A stretch of DNA of 64,000 nucleotides from Polyangiaceae bacterium (GCA_020846005.1 JADLEQ010000110.1:24998-88997); one strand, 5' to 3'; shown: positions 11,022-19,500, numbered from the stretch's first letter. The notes: generated by a model from the sequence alone, not told the origin. A program made the numbers and translations.

Positions 11022-12775
11022 GGCACCCCCCGGAGGAGCTCGTGGCGGAACTCCCGCAGGATCGCGCCGATGGGCGCTGGCAACGATCCGCCGTGGGCGC
11101 ACAGGGAGCCGAGGCGCATCGTCTCGCAGATCTCCTCGACCAGCACGAGATCCGCCTCGGCCGCGGCGCGTGACGGCGAGGCGGCGAGCCCGCGGACGAG
11201 CTCGAGGGCGCGGCGCGTGCCGAGCCGACAGGGGAAACACTTGCCGCACGACTCCGCCTCGCCGAACTCGAGCAGGTGCTCGGCGACCGAGCGCAGGTCG
11301 GCGTCCGCGTCCCACGCGACCACGCTGCCATGCCCGAGGAGCCCCCCCACGGCCTCCAGCTCCTCGAAGCCGAGCGGCGTCTCCAGGTGGGCCGGGGTGA
11401 GGATCCCGCCGAGGGGACCCCCGATCTGGAACGCCTTCAGCGGGCGCCCGCTCTGCATCCCGCCGCCGAGCTCCTCGAGGAGCACCCGCGCCGGCGTCCC
11501 GAGCTCGAGCTCGTAGATCCCGGGGCGACGGAAGCGCTCGTTCAGAGAGAACGCCTTGGTCCCGCGGCTCCTCCCCGTGCCGAGCGCCGCGTAGGCAGCC
11601 CCGCCGTGCCTCAGGATCCACCCGAGGCTGGCGAGCGTCTCCACGTTGTTCACGACGGTGGGCAAGCCGAAGAGGCCGCGCTCCGCCGGGAAGGGCGGGC
11701 GGGCGCTGACCATCCCGCGCTGGCCCTCGGCCGACCGCAGCAGCGCCGTCTCCTCACCGCACACGTAGGAGCCCGCGCCGACGACGATCGCGACGCGGAA
11801 GGAGAAGCCGGAGCCGCCAGGCCCCGCTCCCGGCCAGCCGGCGCTGCGCACGGCCTCGACGGCGGCGCGGAGGACGGCGATGGCCGCCGGGTACTCGCTG
11901 CGGACGTAGACGACCCCTTGATCCGCGCCGACGGCGCGCGCGGCGATCGCCATCCCTTCGAGGACCGCGAACGGGTCCCGCTCGAGGATCGCCTGGTCGA
12001 TGTAGGATCCGGGGTCACCCTCGTCCGCGTTGCAGACGACGTAGGCTCGCCCGGCGCGGCCGGCGTGCTCGGCCACGAGCCGGAGCTTCGTCCCGGTGGG
12101 GAAGCCGGCGCCGCCGCGGCCCCTCAGACCCGAGCGCTCGATGTCGCCCAGGACCTCCGCGGGCGAACGCTCGAGGGCCCGCGCCAGCCCGCCGAAGACG
12201 CCGTGATCCCGCGCGACGCCGAGCCGGGTGGCGTCCACGCCGCGCGCGAGGCGCTCGAGGACGACGGGCGGGCACCCATGCACGACGCACTCGGGCGCGC
12301 TCGGCGGAGCGTCGGCGCGCGACGCGCGGTCGAGATCGGCGGCGAGGGCGGCCACGCTGGCTGGGGTGAGCCGATCGTGCACGGCGTCCTCGACCTGCGC
12401 CGCCGGTGACGCATGGCAGCGACCGAGGCAATACACGCCCTCGAGGGACACGGCGCCGTCCGCGCTCGTCTCCCCCTCGCGCACGCCGAGGGCGGCCTCG
12501 AACCAGCCGATCGGCGCCCCCGCGCTCGCGGCGTGACACGCCGTCCCCTTGCAGACCTTCACGCGCGTGCGACCCACACGCCGCACGCCGAGATCGGAGT
12601 AGAACGTCGCCACACCGAAGACGGCCGCCTCCGGCTGGTGCGTCGCCCGAGCGATGGACCGGAGGTCTTCGGGCTCGAGGCTCCGCTTCTCGTGCATCGT
12701 CCGCTCGAGGCGCGCGAGGGCGTGATCGAGCGGGTCGGCGGCGTGGCGGCGGAGCCGCACGAGGTTCGTGGACAC
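11018..12775 (-). CDS. Fused FdsG-FdsB: NAD-reducing diaphorase of formate dehydrogenase
   Basis: 585 residues joining two subunits usually encoded separately. Residues 1 to about 155 are NuoE/FdsG-like with [2Fe-2S] ligands 'VCKGTAC' and 'YCLGRC'. The rest is NuoF/FdsB-like: FMN/NADH site 'GRGGAGFPTGTKLR', 'CNADEGDPGSY', 'GAGSYVCGEETAL', then the [4Fe-4S] ligands 'SCGKCFPC' and a later Cys in 'GSLCAHGG'. It should carry electrons from FdsA to NAD+. The GTG at 12775 gives an N-terminus of normal length; a GTG at 12793 is an alternative. It is coupled to fdsA by GTGA and is divergent from rpiA across 141 bp. Confidence 0.9.
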   Translation of the reverse strand: MSTNLVRLRRHAADPLDHALARLERTMHEKRSLEPEDLRSIARATHQPEAAVFGVATFYSDLGVRRVGRTRVKVCKGTACHAASAGAPIGWFEAALGVREGETSADGAVSLEGVYCLGRCHASPAAQVEDAVHDRLTPASVAALAADLDRASRADAPPSAPECVVHGCPPVVLERLARGVDATRLGVARDHGVFGGLARALERSPAEVLGDIERSGLRGRGGAGFPTGTKLRLVAEHAGRAGRAYVVCNADEGDPGSYIDQAILERDPFAVLEGMAIAARAVGADQGVVYVRSEYPAAIAVLRAAVEAVRSAGWPGAGPGGSGFSFRVAIVVGAGSYVCGEETALLRSAEGQRGMVSARPPFPAERGLFGLPTVVNNVETLASLGWILRHGGAAYAALGTGRSRGTKAFSLNERFRRPGIYELELGTPARVLLEELGGGMQSGRPLKAFQIGGPLGGILTPAHLETPLGFEELEAVGGLLGHGSVVAWDADADLRSVAEHLLEFGEAESCGKCFPCRLGTRRALELVRGLAASPSRAAAEADLVLVEEICETMRLGSLCAHGGSLPAPIGAILREFRHELLRGVP

Positions 12776-12916
12776 CGGGGCGAAGCATCGCACGGTCCCG
12801 GTGGGCGCGCCGCTCGATTCGGGCGGCGCCCGTGGCGCAGGCGGCGTGCGGCCCCGTCGTCGCCCCGCGCGTCCTCTCCCCTCGCCGCCCACGCGCGATC
12901 GTGAGATGATCCTCGA

Positions 12917-13591
12917 GTGGACCCCAAACGTCGCGCGGCGGAGGCCGCGCTGGAGTTGCTCCCCGCGGCCGGGACGATCGGGCTCGGGTCGGGCTCGACC
13001 GCGCGGCTCTTCATCGACGGCGTGGGCGCCCTCGTCGCTGCAGGACGCGCGCTGCGTGGCGTGCCAACCAGCGAGGCGAGCCGCGCGCAGGCCGAGGCGC
13101 TCGGCATCCCGCTCGCCCCGGACGACGGGCCCTGGTCGATCGACGTCTGTGTCGACGGTGCCGACGAGGTGAGCGACGCGCTCGACCTCGTGAAGGGCGG
13201 CGGCGGGTGCCACACGCGCGAGAAGATCGTGAACGAGGCGGCTCGCCTGAACGTCATCGTCGTGGACGCCAGCAAGCGTTCGCGGCGACTGGGAGAGCGG
13301 TGGCCGGTGCCGCTCGAGATCCTCGCGTTCGGGCGGGACGCGACGCTCGCGCGGCTCGCGAGCTTCGGCCGGGTGGAGCTCCGCGCGCGCGACGGCGCGC
13401 CGTGGAGGTCCGACGCGGGCAACTACCTGGCGGATCTTCACGCCGGGACGATCGACCGCCCCGCGGAGCTGGACGCCCGCCTGCGGGCGATCCCGGGGAT
13501 CGTGGAGACGGGGCTGTTCGTCCAGCGGGCCGACGTCGTGCTGGTGGCGACCGCCGACGGCGTGGAGCGGCTCGACCGCCCGGCACGCTGA
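12917..13591 (+). CDS. rpiA: Ribose-5-phosphate isomerase A
   Basis: 224 residues, the usual RpiA length. It interconverts ribose 5-phosphate and ribulose 5-phosphate in the pentose phosphate pathway. Diagnostic stretches are 'IGLGSGSTARLFID' near the N-terminus, 'VDGADEVSDALDLVKGGGG' and 'TREKIVNEAA', which carry the catalytic and phosphate-binding residues, then a late 'GNYLADLH'. The start is a GTG at 12917; no in-frame ATG is nearby. It stands alone on the plus strand, divergent from the formate dehydrogenase unit, with 262 bp before the next gene. Confidence 0.93.
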   Translation: MDPKRRAAEAALELLPAAGTIGLGSGSTARLFIDGVGALVAAGRALRGVPTSEASRAQAEALGIPLAPDDGPWSIDVCVDGADEVSDALDLVKGGGGCHTREKIVNEAARLNVIVVDASKRSRRLGERWPVPLEILAFGRDATLARLASFGRVELRARDGAPWRSDAGNYLADLHAGTIDRPAELDARLRAIPGIVETGLFVQRADVVLVATADGVERLDRPAR

Positions 13592-13790
13592 GCGCCGCGA
13601 GCGGAGCGCGGCCGCGCGCCGGGCCCGGTCCCGGGGGCGCGCGCCCGCCCCAGCGGTGGAGCGGCCCGAGCCGCCCGAGGCCGGCCCACCGAGGGCGCGT
13701 CGGGGGCCGTTCGAGGGACCGTCCCCCCGGGAGGCGGCGCGGAGCGGCGCCTCCCGCGGCGCGGCGAGGAGCCCCCGGCCGACGAGACGA

Positions 13791-13819
13791 TTGACAGCGG
13801 CCCTGCTTTCGGCGCCAAT
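13791..13819 (+). promoter_or_regulatory. Candidate sigma-70-like promoter for the PP2C gene
   Basis: A perfect TTGACA lies at 13791-13796, then a 17-bp spacer and GCCAAT at 13814-13819, which matches only half of TATAAT. The element is 34 bp before the GTG of the phosphatase and sits in a locally AT-richer patch of a very GC-rich intergenic stretch. The -35 is strong and the -10 weak, so this is a prediction only. The rest of the 262-bp gap after rpiA is GC-rich with no gene that I can see. Confidence 0.4.
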
Positions 13820-13853
13820 ATCGCCCCGAGCCCCGGGCTCGCGCGAACCCACC

Positions 13854-14627
13854 GTGACGAAGCCGCTCCGCATCGAAGTCGCCGGGCAGACCGATGTGGG
13901 TCGCAAGCGAAACCACAACGAAGACAACTTCGCCATCATGGCGGACTTCGGGCTGTACGTGGTGGCGGACGGCATGGGTGGGCACGCCTCGGGGGAGATC
14001 GCGTCGAAGATGGCGGTCGACACGCTCCACGAGTTCTTCGCCGCGACCGCGGACGACCCGGAGCGGACCTGGCCGTACAAGATGGACCGGAGCAAGGGCT
14101 ACGAGGAGAACCGCCTCATCACCGGCATCAAGCTGTGCAACCTGCGGATCTACGAGCAGGCGCAGCGCAACGCGAAGCAGCGGGGCATGGGCACGACCGT
14201 CGTCGCGCTGTTCGCCGTCGAGGATGGCATCTACGTCGCCCACGTCGGCGACAGCCGCGTCTACCGCGTCCGCGACGGTGTCCTCGAGCAGCTCACCGAG
14301 GACCACTCGCTGCTGAACGACTACAAGAAGATGAAGCGTCTCACCGAGGAGGAGATCGCCAACTTCCCGCACAAGAACGTCATCGTGCGCGCGCTCGGCA
14401 TGAAGGACACGGTGAAGGTCGACACGCGGTTCGAGGCGCCGCGCGCGGGCGACGTCGTCGTCCTCTGCTCGGATGGACTCTCCGGCCCGGTGACGGACGA
14501 GAAGATCCTCGAGCTGGTGCTGGCGAACCACGAGCTCCCCGCGTGCGCCCAGGCGCTCATCGACGCGGCGAACGCCAACGGCGGCCCGGACAACGTGACG
14601 TGCGTCGTCGCACGCTGGATCGAGTGA
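13854..14627 (+). CDS. PP2C-family protein serine/threonine phosphatase
   Basis: 257 residues, a single PP2C domain. The metal-binding and catalytic motifs are all present: 'RKRNHNEDNFAI', 'VVADGMGGHASGEIASK', 'GMGTTVVAL', 'VAHVGDSRVYRVRDG', 'LTEDHSLLNDY', 'LCSDGLSGPVTDEKI' and 'GGPDNVTCVVARW'. It should remove phosphate from Ser/Thr in cytosolic proteins and is a natural counterpart to the Ser/Thr kinase at 38.1 kb, although no direct link is shown. The open frame extends to 13656; I chose the GTG at 13854 because it falls just before the domain and just after the candidate promoter. Confidence 0.92.
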   Translation: MTKPLRIEVAGQTDVGRKRNHNEDNFAIMADFGLYVVADGMGGHASGEIASKMAVDTLHEFFAATADDPERTWPYKMDRSKGYEENRLITGIKLCNLRIYEQAQRNAKQRGMGTTVVALFAVEDGIYVAHVGDSRVYRVRDGVLEQLTEDHSLLNDYKKMKRLTEEEIANFPHKNVIVRALGMKDTVKVDTRFEAPRAGDVVVLCSDGLSGPVTDEKILELVLANHELPACAQALIDAANANGGPDNVTCVVARWIE

Positions 14628-14664
14628 GCCCGCGCGGGCGTGGGGCGCGCGCGCCGTCCCTCCG

Positions 14665-15030
14665 CTAGCGCGGCGGCGGCGCGACGACGTTCACCGGCTG
14701 CGGCACCACGTCCACCGGGATCGGCTCGCCGGACGTATAGGCGAGCAGGCCGTAGAGGACGGCCAGCGCGAGCAGCATCGCGAGGCTCGTCAGCAGGTAG
14801 GCGTAGCGGGGCTCGTCCTCGCGCGTGCTCCACTCGTCGCCATAGAACTTCCCCCGGCTCCGCTGGCGCAGCTTGCGCTGCACTCCGCGCAGCAGATCGG
14901 GCGGAGACTCCGGCTCGGGCTCGGCGCGTCCTCCGCGGAGCAGCGCGCGCAGCCGCTCCGACGTGGCATGATCGAGCTCGGGGTCGCTCGCCTCCGGCTC
15001 GGGCTCGGGGGTCGTGGGGTCCAAGCTCAT
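14665..15030 (-). CDS. Small single-pass membrane protein coupled to ECF sigma factor
   Basis: 121 residues. The first 40 are Glu/Pro-rich (MSLDPTTPEPEPEASDPE), followed by a basic helix 'LLRGVQRKLRQRSRGKFYGD', one membrane span 'YLLTSLAMLLALAVLYGLLA' and a short Pro/Val-rich tail. The ATG at 15030 overlaps the sigma factor stop as ATGA. The position suggests an anti-sigma or sigma-associated membrane protein, but I see no zinc-binding HxxxCxxC motif, so the role is only inferred from context. It is convergent with the phosphatase gene; the 37-bp gap contains a GC palindrome at 14628-14639 without a T tract. Confidence 0.75.
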   Translation of the reverse strand: MSLDPTTPEPEPEASDPELDHATSERLRALLRGGRAEPEPESPPDLLRGVQRKLRQRSRGKFYGDEWSTREDEPRYAYLLTSLAMLLALAVLYGLLAYTSGEPIPVDVVPQPVNVVAPPPR

Positions 15031-15635
15031 TCGATCTTCTCCCCGAGGCGGGCCTCGACCAACTCCTTCAGGGCCGATCGGGCGCGGTGGATCCGGCTCT
15101 TCACGGTGCCGAGCGGCAAGGCGGTGATGTCGGCGATCTCTTCGTACGCGAGGTCCTCGACGTCGCGCAGCACGAGGACCTCGCGAAAATCCGCGTCGAG
15201 CTCCGCGAGGCAGAGCTGCACGACACGCTCGACCTCGAAGCCCTCGGCCATGTGGTCGGGTCGCGCTACGTCGCCGAAGGTCACGCCCTTCGCCTGACTG
15301 AGGGGCGCGCGCTCCGCGATGGGCTCGAGCTCGTCCCGGGCGCTGTCGTGCCGGCGCGCGAGGTACTTCATGCGGTTCTTGCAGAGGTTGACCGCGATCC
15401 GATACACCCACGTGCTGAGCTTGGACTCGCCGCGGAACGTCCCCACTGCCTTGAAGACCTGGACGAACACCTCCTGAGCCATGTCTTCGGCCTCGTCGCG
15501 GCGGCCGAGCATGCGCAGCACCAGGCGAAAGATCCGCTGCTCGTAGAGGCGCACGAGCTCGTTGAAGGCGCGCTCGTCGCGAGCCTGGAGCCGCGCGATG
15601 AACCGGCGCTCCTCCGTCTCGTCAGGTTCGGTCAC
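15027..15635 (-). CDS. ECF (sigma-70 group 4) RNA polymerase sigma factor
   Basis: 202 residues. Region 2 runs from 'LQARDERAFNELVRLYEQ' through 'EDMAQEVFVQVFKAVGTFRG' and 'STWVYRIAVNLCKNRMKYL'. Region 4 runs from 'LAELDADFREVLVLRDVE' through 'SYEEIA'-like 'AYEEIADITALPLGTVKSRI', a helix-turn-helix for -35 recognition. It lacks regions 1 and 3, as in RpoE-like factors. I placed the start at the GTG at 15635 (VTEPDETEERRF), giving a normal N-terminus; the frame stays open to 15794. The coupled downstream membrane protein is the probable regulator. The signal it responds to cannot be told from sequence. Confidence 0.92.
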   Translation of the reverse strand: MTEPDETEERRFIARLQARDERAFNELVRLYEQRIFRLVLRMLGRRDEAEDMAQEVFVQVFKAVGTFRGESKLSTWVYRIAVNLCKNRMKYLARRHDSARDELEPIAERAPLSQAKGVTFGDVARPDHMAEGFEVERVVQLCLAELDADFREVLVLRDVEDLAYEEIADITALPLGTVKSRIHRARSALKELVEARLGEKIE

Positions 15636-15891
15636 GTCCGTCCACGGGGGAGCTCCACGGTAGATGGAAACGGTCCCGGCGTCCCCGGCGACGACCGCGC
15701 CCGGGCGGCCAGGGCTCGGGTCGGGCACCGGGTGGGCGCCGCCGACGCCGCGCTGCGCTGGAGCGGACGCGCGCCCGGAGGTCGGCGGAGCCACGCCCGT
15801 CCGGACAGCGACGGCGGACGGAGGGTTCCGGAGGGCGCGCAGATCCCCAAATGCGGACCGCGCCCGGGCGCGCTACCTTCCGCGCCCTTCC

Positions 15892-15962
15892 TCCGGCGTC
15901 GTCCAAGGGCAGGACGCGGGACTTTGAATCCCAGAATCGTGGTTCGAATCCACGCGCCGGAA
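15892..15962 (+). tRNA. tRNA-Gln (anticodon TTG)
   Basis: Folded by eye. The acceptor stem TCCGGCG (15892-15898) pairs fully with CGCCGGA (15955-15961). The D stem is GTCC/GGAC. The anticodon stem CGGGA/TCCCA has one outer C-A mismatch, with loop CTTTGAA, anticodon TTG at 15924-15926. The T arm is CGTGG-TTCGAAT-CCACG. The discriminator is A at 15962 and is followed by CCG, so the 3' CCA is not fully encoded. TTG reads CAA glutamine codons. It sits alone between the divergently placed sigma factor and the end of hemG. Confidence 0.92.
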
Positions 15963-15991
15963 CCGAACGCCGCCCGCCGAGGGCGGCGCGC

Positions 15992-17455
15992 TCACGGCTC
16001 GGCGAGGATCCGCGTGGCGACCGCGCGCGCCTGGCGGACGCAGTCCGGGATCCCGACGCCGTCGTAGGCCGCCCCGGCCAGGTGCAGGCCGGGGACCGCG
16101 GCGACGCACGCCGCGAGTCGCTTCAGCCGCGCGAGGTGGCCGACGACCGGCTGGGGGTTGGCGCGCTCCCAGCGGAAGACGCGCATGAAGCGAGGCTGGC
16201 CGAGCGGACCCATCAGCCGCTCGAGCTCGCGGCGAGCGAACCGCGCGAGCTGCTCGTCGGTCGAGGTCTCGACGCGCCGCGGATCGCGTCGCCCACCGAC
16301 GAACGCGCGCAGGAGCACCGAGCCGGCCGGCGCCCGGCCCTCCCACTTGGTGGAGACCCAGGTCGCGGCGAGCAGCGCGGACTCCCGCTCCGACGCGATG
16401 AACCCCGACGCGTCCAGCGGGTGAGCGACCTGCGCACGATCGAGGGCGAAGAAGACGGTGGCGGTCGAGGCGTACTCGATCCCGCCGAGCTCTCGCGCGA
16501 GGCGCTCATCCGGCACCATGGCGCTCGCGGCGTGCGCCGGACACGCGAGGACGACGTGACGCGCCTCCAGCCGGGTGCCGCTCTCGACGAGCACCTCGAG
16601 GCGCGCGGCGCGCCCGGTCACCCGGACCGAACGCACGGGAGTCCCGAGGCGGAGCGCTCCAGGCGGGAGCTCTCGAGCGAGCGCCTCGACGAGCTTGCCC
16701 ATGCCGAGGCGCGGAGCGAGGAACGGGCTCTCCGGCTCGGCCGGCGGCGCGGGCGCGCGCGCGAGCTGCAGGGCGCCGTCGAGGCGGGCAGCGAACCCGC
16801 CTCGCGGCGGGAGCTGCGGCCCACCGGCGCGCGCGCGGGCCGCGCGGAGGAGCCCGAGCGTCAGGCTGCCGTGCTTCGCCTCGAGGTCGAGGAGCTGCGG
16901 GAAGGTGGCGCGCAGGCTGAGCTCGCGCGGGTTGCCTGCGTAGATGCCCGCGAGCAGCGGGCCCGCGACGTCGCGCGCGAGGTCCCGACCGACGCGGCGC
17001 GCGAAGAAATCCTCGATGGACTCGTCCTCGGCCAGGTCGCGCCCCGCCGGACGCAGCGGCTCGAGCGCGGCGTCGAGCTTCCCCCGCCACGAGACGAGCG
17101 GCGTGCCGAACAGCGGCCCGAGCCGAGTCGGCACCGCCAGGGACATGCCGACCGGGAGCTCGCGCAAGCGGCCGCGGCGCACTACGTAGACCCGCCGGCT
17201 CTCGGGGCGGGGCGCCGCGAGCGTGTCGGCGATCCCGAGCTCGCGACAGAGTTGCACCGCGTCCGGCTTGGTGCGGATGAACGCGTCGGGGCCGCCGTCG
17301 ATCAGGAAGCCGCCCTCGCGCACGGAGATCACGTTGCCTCCGGCGCGCGAGCGCGACTCGAGCACGACCACGTCGAGCTCCGGACGTGCCCGGCGGAGCG
17401 CCCACGCCGCGGTGAGGCCGGTGACCCCGGCGCCGACGATGACCACCCGGGTCAC
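15992..17455 (-). CDS. hemG: Protoporphyrinogen oxidase, HemY type, FAD-dependent
   Basis: 487 residues. It oxidises protoporphyrinogen IX to protoporphyrin IX (or coproporphyrinogen III in the coproporphyrin branch). The N-terminal dinucleotide-binding fold has 'VVIVGAGVTGLTAAWAL' and 'VLESRSRAGGNVIS', and the C-terminus has 'GLHLAGAAYDGVGIPDCV', the second FAD-binding block typical of this family. The flavin amine-oxidase fold is complete and there is no signal peptide, although these enzymes associate with the membrane. The GTG at 17455 overlaps the hemE stop as GTGA, firmly placing the start and linking two haem-synthesis steps. Confidence 0.92.
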   Translation of the reverse strand: MTRVVIVGAGVTGLTAAWALRRARPELDVVVLESRSRAGGNVISVREGGFLIDGGPDAFIRTKPDAVQLCRELGIADTLAAPRPESRRVYVVRRGRLRELPVGMSLAVPTRLGPLFGTPLVSWRGKLDAALEPLRPAGRDLAEDESIEDFFARRVGRDLARDVAGPLLAGIYAGNPRELSLRATFPQLLDLEAKHGSLTLGLLRAARARAGGPQLPPRGGFAARLDGALQLARAPAPPAEPESPFLAPRLGMGKLVEALARELPPGALRLGTPVRSVRVTGRAARLEVLVESGTRLEARHVVLACPAHAASAMVPDERLARELGGIEYASTATVFFALDRAQVAHPLDASGFIASERESALLAATWVSTKWEGRAPAGSVLLRAFVGGRRDPRRVETSTDEQLARFARRELERLMGPLGQPRFMRVFRWERANPQPVVGHLARLKRLAACVAAVPGLHLAGAAYDGVGIPDCVRQARAVATRILAEP

Positions 17456-18471
17456 GGCCGCGCCGCGTGGACGCGGTCGACGACGAAGCGCACCGTGTCC
17501 GGATCGGTCGCGGGCAGGATGCCATGACCGAGGTTGAAGACGTGAGGCCCGCCTGCGCCCCGGCGGAGGACGTCGTCGACGCGCTCCGCGAGGAGCTCCC
17601 GAGGAGCGAAGAGGAGCAGCGGGTCGAGGTTGCCCTGCAGCGGCACCGAGGCGCCGAGGCGCCGGCGGGCCTGATCGAGCGGGGTGCGCCAGTCGACGCC
17701 GATCACCGTCCCGCCTGCGTCGCGCATCGCCTCGAGCAGCGTGGCCGTGCCCGTCCCGAAGTGGAGGACGGGGACCCCCGTGGACGCGAGATCGGCGAGG
17801 ACGTGCCGCGAGTGTGGGGCGACGAAGCGCTCGTAGTCGTCCGGCGCGAGCTGCCCGACCCAGGAGTCGAAGAGCTGCACGGCCTGCGCCCCGGCGGCGA
17901 CCTGCGCGCGGAGGTAGCGGCGCACCACCTCGGCCAGCTTGGCGAGGAGCGCCGCGAACGTCTCGGGCTCGCGGTACATGAGGCCCTTCACGTGCTCGAA
18001 CGTGCTGCTCTTGCCGCCCTCGACGACGTAGCTCGCGAGGGTGAACGGCGCGCCGGCGAAGCCGATGACCGGCGTCTTGCCGTCGAGCTCGCGGCGGACG
18101 AGGCGGATCGCCTCGTAGACGTGCGCCAGCTCGTCGGCGTCGATCACGCGGAGCCGATCCACGTCCGCCTGCGTCCGCACCGGGCGCGCGAACACCGGCC
18201 CCTCGCCCGCCGCAAACTCGAACGGCGCCCCCATGGGCTCGAGCGGCAACAAGATGTCTGCGAAGAGGATCGCGGCGTCGACCCCGAGCGATCGCACGGG
18301 CTGGAGCGTCACCTCGCAGGCGAGCTCCGGCCGGCGGCAGATCTCCAGCAGCCCGTGGCGCGCGCGGATGGCGCGGTATTCACTCATGTAGCGCCCGGCT
18401 TGCCGCATGAACCACACGGGGGTGGTGTCGACGGGCTCGCCGCGGCACGCGCGGAGGAAGCGGTCCCACAT
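17452..18471 (-). CDS. hemE: Uroporphyrinogen decarboxylase
   Basis: 339 residues, usual length. It removes four carboxyl groups from uroporphyrinogen III to give coproporphyrinogen III. Signatures are 'PVWFMRQAGRYMSEYRAIR' near the N-terminus with the active-site Arg residues, 'ILFADILLPLEPMGAPFEF' with the conserved Asp, 'FAGAPFTLASY', 'FDSWVGQLAPDDYE' and 'FNLGHGILPATDP'. The start at the ATG at 18471 gives MWDRFLRACRGEPV, the normal N-terminus. It lies 10 bp after the CcmE-like gene and overlaps hemG, so haem synthesis and haem delivery appear to share a transcript. Confidence 0.96.
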   Translation of the reverse strand: MWDRFLRACRGEPVDTTPVWFMRQAGRYMSEYRAIRARHGLLEICRRPELACEVTLQPVRSLGVDAAILFADILLPLEPMGAPFEFAAGEGPVFARPVRTQADVDRLRVIDADELAHVYEAIRLVRRELDGKTPVIGFAGAPFTLASYVVEGGKSSTFEHVKGLMYREPETFAALLAKLAEVVRRYLRAQVAAGAQAVQLFDSWVGQLAPDDYERFVAPHSRHVLADLASTGVPVLHFGTGTATLLEAMRDAGGTVIGVDWRTPLDQARRRLGASVPLQGNLDPLLLFAPRELLAERVDDVLRRGAGGPHVFNLGHGILPATDPDTVRFVVDRVHAARP

Positions 18472-18481
18472 GGTGCCTGAC

Positions 18482-19045
18482 CTACCGCCCCTGGGTCGCT
18501 GCGGGAAGCGTGGGGACGACGTGGGGCGACTCTCGATCGGCGCCCGCGTGCTCCTTCGCCTCGTACTTGGACGGGCACTTCGCCATGATCTGGGTCGCCT
18601 GGAACCACCCACCGGAGTCGAGGCGCCCCTCGGCGGTCACCTGCACGTCGATCCCGGGTACGTCCCGGAAGGTGTCGGGGACGACGCACTGGGAGTAGCG
18701 CACGTCGAGCCGCTCGCCGTTCTTCTCGAGCGTGAACCGGTACTCGCACGGGTCGTCGCGCCGGACCAGCGAGCCCCGAACGAGGACGCCGTCCACCCGC
18801 ACCGCGCGGCGCCCGACCCGATCTCGCTCCGCGACCAGCTCGTCCACTCCCTTGGCGTAGACGGCCGAGCTCTCGAACCCGAACACGAGCGCGAGGATCG
18901 CGCCGCCCGCCACGACCAGGCCCGCGAGCAGCCGGAGCCCCGCGCGACGCTCGGCCCCGGGCGGGGTGCCCGCCCGCGCCGGCTCGACCGCCGGCTCAGC
19001 CACCGGCTCGGCGGCCTTCGCGAGCTCGTCGTCGAGGGAGGTCAT
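18482..19045 (-). CDS. ccmE: CcmE-like haem chaperone, CX3Y variant
   Basis: 187 residues. CcmE carries haem on the outer face of the inner membrane during c-type cytochrome maturation. A Pro/Glu-rich N-terminal tail is followed by one membrane anchor (about residues 37-56). An OB-fold domain then holds 'VRVDGVLVRGSLVRRDDPC', 'VVPDTFRDVPGIDVQVTAEG' and 'FQATQIMAKCPSKY'. In the classical protein the last block reads LAKHDENY with His binding haem; here it is Cys157-Pro-Ser-Lys-Tyr161, the CX3Y form known from some deltaproteobacteria and archaea. No other ccm genes are in the window. The ATG at 19045 overlaps the previous stop as ATGA. Confidence 0.85.
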   Translation of the reverse strand: MTSLDDELAKAAEPVAEPAVEPARAGTPPGAERRAGLRLLAGLVVAGGAILALVFGFESSAVYAKGVDELVAERDRVGRRAVRVDGVLVRGSLVRRDDPCEYRFTLEKNGERLDVRYSQCVVPDTFRDVPGIDVQVTAEGRLDSGGWFQATQIMAKCPSKYEAKEHAGADRESPHVVPTLPAATQGR

Positions 19046-19500
19046 CGAGAGGAACGTAGCGTCGCCCCGGGCCTCGGTCCACCCACCCGGCGCGCGCGCC
19101 GACGCGCGCGAAGCGCCAGCAACGCGCCGATCCCGCTCGCGAGCGCCGCAGCGCCGGCCGCGAGAGACGCCAACCCGAGCGCCGGAACCCCGAGGATCAG
19201 GGCACCCCGGGCGAGCGCGAGCCCGACCCCCGCGGCCCCCGCGAGCCCCCCCGCGAGCGCGGCGTTGCGCAAGGGGCGCTCGGCGCAGAAGCCGCCCACC
19301 AGCGCACCCGACGCCAGACAGGCGATCGGCAGCGACAACAGGAGCGGCCACGACGCCCCGACCGCGGCGGCCACCCAGGCCGCGACCACCGCGAGCGGCA
19401 GCCAGCAGAGCAGCGCCATCCCTCCGCCGATCCAGATCCACTGCCGGCCCGGGCGCTCGGGCTCGCTCGGGGCGTTCTGGAGGACGGGGAGCTTTCGCAC
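19042..19500 (-). CDS. Small polytopic membrane protein, hypothetical
   Basis: 152 residues with a short polar N-terminus (VRKLPVLQNAPSEPERPG), about four membrane segments very rich in Ala/Gly/Leu, and a basic tail 'LRARRRARRVGGPRPGA'. No enzyme motif is visible. A GTG at 19500 is the most reasonable start, because upstream residues look like non-coding translation. Its stop overlaps the CcmE start by 4 nt, so it is translated with ccmE-hemE-hemG and may serve cytochrome or haem handling; that role is inferred from position only. Confidence 0.65.
   Translation of the reverse strand: MRKLPVLQNAPSEPERPGRQWIWIGGGMALLCWLPLAVVAAWVAAAVGASWPLLLSLPIACLASGALVGGFCAERPLRNAALAGGLAGAAGVGLALARGALILGVPALGLASLAAGAAALASGIGALLALRARRRARRVGGPRPGATLRSSR

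Noticed and set aside
8196..11516. 1106-codon open frame on the plus strand across the formate dehydrogenase gene
   Set aside because: It mirrors fdsA on the other strand. Its product is Arg/Ala/Glu-rich without domains, as expected for antisense frames in very GC-rich DNA.
14628..14639. GC palindrome GCCCGCGCGGGC as a terminator
   Set aside because: No loop and no T tract; palindromes of this kind are common by chance at this GC content.
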